Assembly: GCA_934486755.1 (NCBI GenBank)
Contig: CAKSQT010000031.1
Span: forward strand, 1 to 20,697
Length of the DNA stretch: 20,697 nt
Direction of reading: 5' to 3'
Origin: an uncultured Eubacteriales bacterium
GTDB taxonomy: Bacteria > Bacillota > Clostridia > Oscillospirales > Acutalibacteraceae
The notes beneath the pieces are model-generated. The model made no database searches. It was not told the DNA's origin and worked only from the letters and a program-made list of their open reading frames with translations. A program made the translations under genes and the position numbers. This document shows positions 8,416 to 14,603 of this stretch, piece by piece; position 1 is the stretch's first letter, and each line of letters begins with the position of its first letter.

Positions 8416-8446
8416 AGTTTACCTTTAAAGCAAATAGTTTACCTTT
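8416..8446 (-). repeat. Two exact 11-bp direct repeats, candidate activator site
   Basis: AGTTTACCTTT (plus strand) occurs at 8416-8426 and again at 8436-8446, a 20-bp period that puts both copies on the same DNA face. On the transcribed strand they read AAAGGTAAACT and sit about 30 and 50 bp upstream of the TATAAT box, where activators that compensate for a poor -35 usually bind. The pattern partly resembles direct-repeat sites of LytTR or OmpR-type regulators but matches neither consensus fully. Confidence 0.5.
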
Positions 8447-8461
8447 TTCTAAAAAAACAAC

Positions 8462-8506
8462 AAAAAAATCGGCAAAAGCACTCCGAAATGAATGCTTTTG
8501 CCGATT
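8462..8506 (-). terminator. Rho-independent terminator of the EamA gene
   Basis: There is a perfect 14-bp inverted repeat: 8467-8480 (AATCGGCAAAAGCA) pairs with 8493-8506 across a 12-nt loop. Read on the minus strand it is followed by seven Ts (8468-8462). It lies 20 nt past the stop of the EamA gene and insulates the surface operon promoter from it. Confidence 0.9.
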
Positions 8507-8525
8507 ATAAATTATATAGTATCTA

Positions 8526-9425
8526 TTATTTATCTTTCGTAATATTCGTTCCCCAAACGCCTAAGATTATAAGACCGCACAAAACGAACTGCAAGGTATT
8601 AAAGCTCTCGCCGAGTATAAACACACCCGCAAGCACCGACACGACCGTTATTATATTGGAAAACGACGACGAGCGTATCGCGCTTATGCGCGTTGTTGAG
8701 TAGTTATACAAGAGGAACGCGGCGACCGAGGAAAGCACGGCGAGATAGAACATTGCTATCCAAAATTCCGCGCTTGAAAACGCCTTTAAAAGCTCTGGCA
8801 CAAATTTTGACCGCAATACCGCGGCGCTTACCGCCGTAAATCCGACGGCGCCTATCGAAAACATAACGTAGGTGCGCTCAAATGGCGAGAACTCCGCCGA
8901 CTGGCTTCGGCTTAAAATATTGAACACCGCTGATGAAAGCACCGCCGCCAACAAAAGCAATACTCCGAGAGTGTGGCTTTTTGCGCCGTCGTTTGAAACA
9001 ACGCTTATCGCCGCCACGCCGACTATTGACAAAACGGTGCAAAAAGCCTGCAACAAAGAAGGCTTTTCGCCGAGGAAAATTGCCGCCAAAAGCATTACCG
9101 CAACGGGAACAAGCGCGATTATAACCCCCGACAGAGCCGAGGAAACAAGCGAAAGTCCGTAAAGCTCGCAAAGAAAATAAACAAGCGGCTGTGCTATTCC
9201 CATAGCTATTAGCTTACCCTTTTTTCTGCCTTTTAAATTTATTTTAATCCTGCCGCTCAACAGCAGAATATTCATCACCGCAAAGGCGATTATAAACCTG
9301 ACGGACAGTATTATAAGCGGGTGCGCCGTTTTGAGCGCCATTTTGCCGAAAATAAAACTAAACCCGAATATTGTGTTTGCGGCAAGCGCCGCGGCGGCGC
9401 CTTTAAAACCGCTGTTTGTATTCAT
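8526..9425 (-). CDS. EamA/DMT-family transporter
   Basis: This 299-residue integral membrane protein has about ten predicted helices in two EamA halves (about 8-145 and 155-295). Typical family features are the N-terminal AANTIFGFSFIFGKMAL, the first-half end GEKPSLLQAF with the following VLSIVGVAAI, and the second-half end VFILGESFNTLQFVLCGLIILGVW. The family moves small metabolites, amino acids or nucleotide-sugar-like compounds across the inner membrane, usually outward; the substrate cannot be told from sequence. It is transcribed alone, divergent from the glycosyltransferase pair and closed by its own terminator. ATG 9425 has an AAGGGG site. A plausible but imperfect TATACT box lies at 9471-9476 on the minus strand. 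It may have nothing to do with the glycosyltransferases beyond sharing their intergenic region. Confidence 0.92.
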   Translation of the reverse strand: MNTNSGFKGAAAALAANTIFGFSFIFGKMALKTAHPLIILSVRFIIAFAVMNILLLSGRIKINLKGRKKGKLIAMGIAQPLVYFLCELYGLSLVSSALSGVIIALVPVAVMLLAAIFLGEKPSLLQAFCTVLSIVGVAAISVVSNDGAKSHTLGVLLLLAAVLSSAVFNILSRSQSAEFSPFERTYVMFSIGAVGFTAVSAAVLRSKFVPELLKAFSSAEFWIAMFYLAVLSSVAAFLLYNYSTTRISAIRSSSFSNIITVVSVLAGVFILGESFNTLQFVLCGLIILGVWGTNITKDK

Positions 9426-9449
9426 ATTTAAAACCCCTTAAAAAAATCC

Positions 9450-9478
9450 TTGTTCACGGCATATAAATATAGTATAAT
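9450..9478 (+). promoter_or_regulatory. Promoter of the glycosyltransferase pair
   Basis: TTGTTC at 9450-9455 and a perfect TATAAT at 9473-9478 are separated by 17 nt, 37 nt before the start at 9516. The -35 matches consensus only in TTG. Confidence 0.6.
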
Positions 9479-9515
9479 TGGTATAAGTTGGTGAAAGTTA
9501 AGCGAGGTGAGCCAA

Positions 9516-10424
9516 ATGCTTAAAATCTCTGTTGCGATGACGACCTGCAACGGCGAAAAATATATAAAAGAGCAGTTAAATTCCGTTTTAAACCAACTGC
9601 GTCGACCCGATGAAGTCATAATAACCGACGATGTATCCGACGACGGCACGGTTGAAATAATACGCTCGTTTATAGAGGAGCACAGGCTTACCGACTGGAA
9701 ACTTATTATAAACGAGGAACGGCTCGGTTTCAAGCAGAACTTTAAAAAAGCGATTTCGCTTACCTCGGGGGATATTATATTTCTGTGCGATCAGGACGAC
9801 GTTTGGTGCGAGGACAAAATCGAAAGTCTGCTTTCCCTTTTTACCAAGAACGACCGTTTGCTTGCGGTATCCTCCGCCTTTACCGTGATAGACGGAAACG
9901 GCGCCGTCAACGACAGCGGGCATACAGGCAACAACCACGGTCTGATATGCACGAAGGTGAAACGTCTGCTTCAAAGGATAGATTTGAAAACGGTTATGCG
10001 CAGCAACATTTCACCGGGCTGCACCTCGGCATACCGCCGACAGGTTGCGGAAAAATATCTTGAAATAACCGACGGCACTCTGCCGCACGATTACGAGCTT
10101 AATCTTATTGCCGCCGCCGAAAACGGACTTTATTTCTACAATGCGCCGCTTATAAAATACAGGATACACGGCGGCAACACATTGGGACTTTCAGGCAAGG
10201 AGCAAACAAGGCTTGAAATAGCCGAAGAAAAGCTCGCCGCCGCCGAAACGGTTTACAAAGCAACGGGCGACGGGCATCTTTGCAGGCTATGCGAAAAGCG
10301 GCTTGACATACTTAAAAACCGCCGCACCGCCGCGGCTGTAACGCTGATTTTTTCGCCGAGTTACCGAAAATACTACACTCTGCGCGAGTGGGCGGGAGAT
10401 ATACTATACACCAAGGAAGTGTGA
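9516..10424 (+). CDS. GT2 family glycosyltransferase
   Basis: ATG 9516 was chosen because GAGGTGA ends 5 nt upstream; an in-frame GTG at 9507 is itself part of that ribosome site. The 302-residue product has a GT-A fold: ISVAMTTCNGEKYIKEQLNSVL at the N-terminus, the nucleotide-binding region VIITDDVSDDGT (34-45), the metal-binding stretch CDQDDVW (91-97), acceptor-side PHDYELN (190-196) and YRIHGGNT (215-222). CDQDDVW with YRxHxxN is characteristic of the subgroup that builds rhamnose- or galactose-containing surface polysaccharides in Firmicutes. It is cytoplasmic or membrane-peripheral, with no signal peptide. It overlaps the next glycosyltransferase by 4 nt, so the two probably add successive sugars to the same glycan. 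The sugar donor is not determinable here. Confidence 0.92.
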   Translation: MLKISVAMTTCNGEKYIKEQLNSVLNQLRRPDEVIITDDVSDDGTVEIIRSFIEEHRLTDWKLIINEERLGFKQNFKKAISLTSGDIIFLCDQDDVWCEDKIESLLSLFTKNDRLLAVSSAFTVIDGNGAVNDSGHTGNNHGLICTKVKRLLQRIDLKTVMRSNISPGCTSAYRRQVAEKYLEITDGTLPHDYELNLIAAAENGLYFYNAPLIKYRIHGGNTLGLSGKEQTRLEIAEEKLAAAETVYKATGDGHLCRLCEKRLDILKNRRTAAAVTLIFSPSYRKYYTLREWAGDILYTKEV

Positions 10425-11332
10425 TACATTTGAGGAGCGCCGCAGGGATAACCATTTTTAACCCGAATATAGAGCGGTTAAAGCTGAATATTGACAGCAT
10501 TATCGGTCAGGTTGACCGTGTTTATACCGTCAACAACGGCTCGGAAAACACCGCCGAAATAAACGAACTTTTGAGCGGATACGACAAGATAACGCATATC
10601 GAAAACGAAAAGAACGAGGGCATTGCAAAGGCACTTAATCAAATGTGCGCCGCGGCGTTCTATGACGGGTTTGACTGGATACTAACGCTTGATCAGGACT
10701 CGATAGCCGAAGCCGAGCTTATAAAGAAATACAGCCGTTACACCGAGATGGACGGCGTTGCGATAATAACCCCGTATATCGACGACGAAAACGAACCCGA
10801 CATAATAAATTCCACCGTTAAAACGCCGTATGAGCCTGTTCACCGCTGCTATACCTCGGCGTCGTTCACAAAGCTGTCGGTCTGGAACGAGGTCGGCGGT
10901 TTTGACGACGATATGTTTATTGACTGCGTTGATTTTGACTACTGCACCACGGTTGAGGAAGCGGGTTATATAATCCTGCGCGACAACGAGGCGGTTATTA
11001 AGCACTGTCTCGGTAGGGCGCACGAGGTGCGCGCTTTTATGCCGCTCGGCAGGCTTTTACACATACCCCAGCTTAAAAGGCCGATGTATACCTACAACCA
11101 CCCTCCGCTTCGCACCTACTACTACGCGCGGAACATAAAATACTACACCTACAAGCACAGAAACAGCATAGACCGATTTACCGAATGGCGCGTTTATGTC
11201 AAATGGCTGGTGCTTAAACTGTTTTTTGAGGACCAAAAGTGGGCAAAGCTGAAAGCGATCATAAAGGGACGCCGCGACGGGCGAAAAATGATAAAAAATT
11301 ACAAAGAAAAGCAGAAATTAAGGTCTAAATAA
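10421..11332 (+). CDS. GT2 family glycosyltransferase, rhamnosyltransferase-like
   Basis: The most likely start is GTG 10421, overlapping the upstream TGA by 4 nt with AAGGA at 10413; TTG 10430 is an alternative that removes three residues. GTG 10388 would run 37 nt into the upstream gene without a ribosome site. The product is about 303 residues. Features: AGITIFNPN (8-16), VNNGSEN (37-43), NEGIAKALNQ (65-74), LDQDS at 90-94 as the metal site, GGFDDDMFID followed by VDFDYC (159-175), and NHPPLRTYYYARNIKYY near 226-242. The LDQDS core and the N-H-P-x-R-x-Y-Y-x-x-R-N tail are those of the RfbF/rhamnosyltransferase group of GT2. It is an enzyme of cell-surface polysaccharide assembly. dTDP-rhamnose as donor is an inference from family; no rhamnose synthesis genes are in the window. 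Confidence 0.88.
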   Translation: MIHLRSAAGITIFNPNIERLKLNIDSIIGQVDRVYTVNNGSENTAEINELLSGYDKITHIENEKNEGIAKALNQMCAAAFYDGFDWILTLDQDSIAEAELIKKYSRYTEMDGVAIITPYIDDENEPDIINSTVKTPYEPVHRCYTSASFTKLSVWNEVGGFDDDMFIDCVDFDYCTTVEEAGYIILRDNEAVIKHCLGRAHEVRAFMPLGRLLHIPQLKRPMYTYNHPPLRTYYYARNIKYYTYKHRNSIDRFTEWRVYVKWLVLKLFFEDQKWAKLKAIIKGRRDGRKMIKNYKEKQKLRSK

Positions 11333-11333
11333 C

Positions 11334-11371
11334 AAATGCCGATAGCGAAGTACCGCTATCGGCATTTTTTT
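11334..11371. terminator. Terminator between convergent genes
   Basis: The perfect 14-bp inverted repeat 11334-11347 / 11354-11367 (core TGCCGATAGCG) has a 6-nt loop and is followed on the plus strand by seven Ts (11365-11371), just after the glycosyltransferase stop. The minus-strand beta-helix gene stops at 11373, directly beside it. Read in that direction the trailing sequence is T-rich but interrupted, so it may also terminate that operon less strongly. Confidence 0.88.
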
Positions 11372-11372
11372 A

Positions 11373-12473
11373 TTATTCTGCATTATCTTTTATTATATTT
11401 CTATCCCCGTCCAGAACGACCGTATTCTGTTTAAGCGAGCCGTTCACCATTGAGTTTGATGTTACAACGCAATTGCCGCAATTTTTAAGCACCACCGAAT
11501 AATCGGGCGACGGGGTGCCTTTGTCGTGATCGTCCTTTCCGACACCGAAAACATTTGCTGTGATAACGGTGCTGTCGGTTTCGTTAAGAAGAATATGCGA
11601 ATTAAGGAAAGGGTCTTCCTCAAAATCGTGACGGTACTTACCGCTCCGCCTGAAAATATTGCCCGTAAGAGTTATTGTATTTGAGCGGTATTTACCGCCG
11701 CGTGTCTGTACCGACGGACCGTAGGCACGGTCAAAACAGTTATTGTTTATATTGAGCGAGCCGCCGAACGCAACATTAATTCCGCCGTTATGATTCCACT
11801 CAATTCGATTGCCCGTAATCGAGAATGATGAAAAATTATCGTCGCTGTAAATAGCCGCGCCGCCGTTTGTGTGCATAATATTATCGGTTATCCAGCCGTC
11901 CCACCCCGTAAGGTAGATAGCGTTGCCGCCGTTCGCCATTATCATACAGCCCTTTACGGTGAAAGCGAACATATGTTGAAGGTGTATGCCGTCGCCGCTG
12001 AAATTTTTAACTTGGCAGTTTTCTATCACAAACGAGTCTTCCCTGAATCCCTCCTGCGTTGCCTCGGGATACCGATTTTCCTCTTTAAAAAGCTCATAAT
12101 TGTCCCTTGTGTCATAATTATCCCAGAAAACGCCTATCCCGCAAACGCCCGCTTTTTTGACCTCGCCGCCGAGCAGCTGCAATCCGCTTATACGGCAGCC
12201 GTGCGCTCCTGTAAGATTTAAAAGACAATCTGCGTTTTCGTCGTTAAGGGAGAGTATCGAACCGCCGTATTCACGGTATCCCCAGCCAGAAAACCCCATT
12301 AGAGATACGCTCGGCGGAACGGTCAGCTCGCCGCACATAAACTTCCCCGGCGGCACCGCAACGCATCCTTTTGCTTCGCCCGCTTTGTTTAGTGCGGTCT
12401 GAATTGCCGCCGTGCAGTCGGTAACGCCGTCGCCCACGGCGCCGAAATCGGTTACGTCAAATACATTTTTCAT
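11373..12473 (-). CDS. Right-handed beta-helix protein (pectate-lyase-3 superfamily), no signal peptide
   Basis: This 366-residue protein opens with FDVTDFGAVGDGVTDCTAAIQTALN (residues 5-29), the hallmark of the Pectate_lyase_3/GH28-like superfamily N-terminus. Repeating beta-helix turns rich in N and G follow (CRISGLQLLGG, FVIENCQVKNFSGDGIHLQ, WITDNIMHTNGGAAIYSDDN, FSITGNRIEWNHNGGI, TITLTGNIFRRSG, STVITANVFGV, CVVTSNSMVNGS). The superfamily includes glycoside hydrolases, lyases, epimerases and inulin fructotransferases; I cannot assign a catalytic set. There is no signal peptide, so it should act in the cytoplasm, unlike most secreted relatives. It is the last gene of the rpiB / kinase-epimerase operon, overlapping the fusion gene by 17 nt with an AAAGGAA site. 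Context suggests it frees or modifies the sugar that the fusion enzyme phosphorylates (inference). Confidence 0.82.
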   Translation of the reverse strand: MKNVFDVTDFGAVGDGVTDCTAAIQTALNKAGEAKGCVAVPPGKFMCGELTVPPSVSLMGFSGWGYREYGGSILSLNDENADCLLNLTGAHGCRISGLQLLGGEVKKAGVCGIGVFWDNYDTRDNYELFKEENRYPEATQEGFREDSFVIENCQVKNFSGDGIHLQHMFAFTVKGCMIMANGGNAIYLTGWDGWITDNIMHTNGGAAIYSDDNFSSFSITGNRIEWNHNGGINVAFGGSLNINNNCFDRAYGPSVQTRGGKYRSNTITLTGNIFRRSGKYRHDFEEDPFLNSHILLNETDSTVITANVFGVGKDDHDKGTPSPDYSVVLKNCGNCVVTSNSMVNGSLKQNTVVLDGDRNIIKDNAE

Positions 12474-14037
12474 AAAATTGTTCCTTTACCTTTTCTTTAA
12501 GTTTTTTAACCCCTTGGTCTATTGTAAATTGCGGATTAAATATGCTTGAAGTGCCGCAAACCAAAATATCGGCACCCGCCGCCACCATTTTCGGAGAGTT
12601 TGCAAAACTGCAATTGCCGTCAACCTCTATCAGTATACCGTTATATCCCTGCGAGTTGAGGTATTTGCGCACCCTCCCGATTTTTTCTATTCCGTAATCG
12701 ACTATTTTTTGTCCCGCAAAACCTGGATTCACAGTCATCACAAGCACCATATCTATCTGCGGCAAAATCTCTTTTAAAAGCTCTATCGGGGTAGACGGAT
12801 TCAGCGCAATTCCTATACGGCACCCTTTTTCATTGATTTTATCAATAATGCGCTGAATGTGCCACGTGCTTTCATAGTGGAATGTGATAATATCGTTTTC
12901 ACCGACATTTATCATATTTATTACCGATTCGGGAGCGTCAGCCATTATATGTATATCAAGCGGAATATCCTTGCGCGCCTTGATTTTGTTTATAAACTCC
13001 GCGGGAATCATTATATTAGGCACAAAATGATTGTCCATAACATCACAGTGCAGATACTTTACTCCCGACGCAAACAATTCATCTATCGCTTTTTCAAGAT
13101 TGAGAATATCGGCGCACATAATCGAAGCCGAAATTTCAAAATCCTGTTTCTTTATTTCGGGAAATAAAGCGGCGCCTACCAAAGGCGCGTTTTCGCCGAG
13201 CAACGCCGTTTTAATTTCGGTCTTAAAGCCTGTGCTGTAACAGCGCTGATTTATTTTTTCAATGAGAGGTTCAACAAAGAGCTTGGTCTGTCTGCTCAGA
13301 CCGCCGCTGAAAACAATACATTCGGGTGAGATTATATTTATCAGCGAAGTTATTCCGTCGGCTAAAAGTTCAACGGCATTGTTTATTGCCGCTATACACT
13401 TCCTGTCGCCGTTTTCCGCCGCCTTAAACAAATCCTTTGACGTGCTTCCTGCTCCAAGCAGTTCCCTTGCGGTTTGGTCGAGACCTTTTCCCGCGGCGTA
13501 GGCTTCAAGGCAACCGTTTTTCCCGCAGCCGCAGGGTCTTGTTCCCCCTTTTACGGGGATATGTCCAAGCTCGCCCGCATTTCCGAGCCCTCCCGAATAC
13601 GGCTTTCCGTTCATAACAATTCCCGTGCCTATTCCCGTGCCGAGCGTTATGCAGACAAATGTTTTGTATTCTTTTCCGCTCACAATATATTCGGCATAAG
13701 CCGCCGCCCTTGAATCCTGAATCATTGTGCAGGGAATACCTGTTATTTCTTCTGTTTGGGCGGCAGTTTCCGAGTTAAGTATATCTATATTCGGGGCTTT
13801 TAATAACCGCTTTCCGTCCTCGCTTACCGTTCCCGGAACGCCTATACCGCAACAGCCGATGTCGCGCGGCGAAAACCCCGTTTCATTGTAAAATTCAAGA
13901 AGAAATCCGTTTATGAGATTCGGCACATTCTCGGTATCGCAAACTTTATAAACGCTGTTTTTAATTATGCGGTTTTTTTCATCAAGAACGCCGATATTGA
14001 TTTTTGTACCGCCGATGTCAACACCCAATCTCAGCAT
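12457..14037 (-). CDS. Fused ROK sugar kinase and ribulose-phosphate/allulose-6-phosphate 3-epimerase
   Basis: This is one uninterrupted 526-residue frame with two enzymes. Residues 1-292 are a ROK kinase: DIGGTK (7-12), catalytic-position Asp108 (IQDSR, where most members have DAN), LGTGIGTG (132-139), GELGH (155-159) and the zinc motif with His159, Cys169, Cys171, Cys176 plus sugar-contact Glu178, then VFSGGLSR (242-249). After a linker of roughly 8-10 residues, residues 302-520 are a TIM-barrel epimerase of the Rpe/AlsE family: the four metal/catalytic positions are present (His330, Asp332, His363, Asp473), with HFVPN (337-341), MTVNPGFAGQ (434-443) and GTSSIF (495-500). MTVNPGFAGQ, VDGNC and GTSSIFN resemble allulose-6-phosphate epimerase AlsE more than housekeeping Rpe. 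It starts inside the end of rpiB (7-nt overlap). The proposed reactions are hexose to hexose-6-P, and allulose-6-P to fructose-6-P. The substrate is inferred, not proven. Confidence 0.9.
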   Translation of the reverse strand: MLRLGVDIGGTKINIGVLDEKNRIIKNSVYKVCDTENVPNLINGFLLEFYNETGFSPRDIGCCGIGVPGTVSEDGKRLLKAPNIDILNSETAAQTEEITGIPCTMIQDSRAAAYAEYIVSGKEYKTFVCITLGTGIGTGIVMNGKPYSGGLGNAGELGHIPVKGGTRPCGCGKNGCLEAYAAGKGLDQTARELLGAGSTSKDLFKAAENGDRKCIAAINNAVELLADGITSLINIISPECIVFSGGLSRQTKLFVEPLIEKINQRCYSTGFKTEIKTALLGENAPLVGAALFPEIKKQDFEISASIMCADILNLEKAIDELFASGVKYLHCDVMDNHFVPNIMIPAEFINKIKARKDIPLDIHIMADAPESVINMINVGENDIITFHYESTWHIQRIIDKINEKGCRIGIALNPSTPIELLKEILPQIDMVLVMTVNPGFAGQKIVDYGIEKIGRVRKYLNSQGYNGILIEVDGNCSFANSPKMVAAGADILVCGTSSIFNPQFTIDQGVKKLKEKVKEQFYEKCI

Positions 14038-14483
14038 ATTTCTTCACCGTTTTCTATGTCGGAAATCATATCTATACGCTTTTGATGTCTCCCACCCTCG
14101 TATTCGGTTGTTAAAAACTCCTCAACTATCATTTCCGCCATAGACGGTCCTACGACCCTTGCCCCGAACGCGATTATATTTGCATTGTTGTGCGCCCGTG
14201 TTAATCTTGCCGAATAAGGTTCGGAACAGACTGCGGCGCGTATACCTTTAACCTTATTTGCGGCAAGCGATATTCCTATTCCCGTGCCGCAAATAAGAAT
14301 TCCAAAATCAAATTTTTTATCTGCAACAGAGCGCGCTACCTTGTATCCGTATATTGGATAATCTGTCCGTTCCCCTCTTGACGTTCCGAAATCCGTAACG
14401 TCATAGCCTTTATTTTCAAGAAATTCTTTTATATGGTTTTTAAGTTCAACCGCCGTATGGTCGTTCCCGATAGCTATTTTCAT
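14031..14483 (-). CDS. rpiB: RpiB/LacAB-family sugar-phosphate isomerase (ribose-5-P or allose-6-P isomerase)
   Basis: ATG 14483 was chosen because GGAGG lies 7 nt upstream and the protein then begins MKIAIGNDHTAVELK, the family N-terminus; a longer in-frame start at 14537 has no such support. The product is 150 residues, the usual RpiB length. Key residues: Asp8/His9 (GNDH), the CGTGIG loop with Cys65 as catalytic base and Thr67, IRAAVCSE, His98 in AHNNANIIAFGARVVG, and GRHQKRIDMI at the end. RpiB interconverts ribose-5-P and ribulose-5-P; E. coli RpiB also isomerises allose-6-P to allulose-6-P, and LacAB relatives act on galactose-6-P. Placement directly before a kinase-epimerase fusion favours the allose-6-P role over the housekeeping one. 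It is the first gene of the operon, divergent from the AraC regulator. Confidence 0.9.
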   Translation of the reverse strand: MKIAIGNDHTAVELKNHIKEFLENKGYDVTDFGTSRGERTDYPIYGYKVARSVADKKFDFGILICGTGIGISLAANKVKGIRAAVCSEPYSARLTRAHNNANIIAFGARVVGPSMAEMIVEEFLTTEYEGGRHQKRIDMISDIENGEEIC

Positions 14484-14528
14484 ATTCCCGCCTCCGAAAA
14501 CATTATAATCGTTTTTATAATACAAACA

Positions 14529-14558
14529 GATATACAAAAGCGATTAAAACATTGTCAA
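14529..14558 (-). promoter_or_regulatory. Promoter of the rpiB / kinase-epimerase operon
   Basis: On the minus strand a perfect TTGACA (14558-14553) is followed after 18 nt by TATATC (14534-14529). A second TATAAT at 14507-14502 has no good -35 and lies too close to the ribosome site. The TTGACA overlaps the -35 of the divergent regulator gene, so one bound protein could affect both. Confidence 0.55.
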
Positions 14559-14580
14559 AACCGACTTTTTGTTTTATAAT
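14552..14580 (+). promoter_or_regulatory. Promoter of the AraC-family regulator
   Basis: TTGTCA (14552-14557) and a perfect TATAAT (14575-14580) are spaced by 17 nt, 24 nt before ATG 14604. This is the strongest-looking promoter in the window by eye. Confidence 0.75.
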
Positions 14581-14603
14581 ATTTTAGAAAAGAGGTTGGA
14601 ATT

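Noticed and set aside
8332..8525. Possible small RNA in the longest intergenic stretch
   Set aside because: The only structured element is the terminator hairpin at 8462-8506; the rest is AT-rich promoter sequence with no further stems.
10388..10420. Upstream GTG start for the second glycosyltransferase
   Set aside because: It lies inside the preceding gene without a ribosome site; the GT fold begins only after residue 8 of the shorter form.
12457..14037. NanK-NanE style (N-acetylmannosamine) fusion
   Set aside because: The C-terminal half carries HCDVMD-HFVPN, NPGFAGQ and VDG motifs of the Rpe/AlsE family, not the NanE motifs.
14484..14537. Longer N-terminus for the RpiB protein
   Set aside because: The strong GGAGG site precedes ATG 14483, family proteins start at MKIAIG, and the extension would cover the likely promoter.
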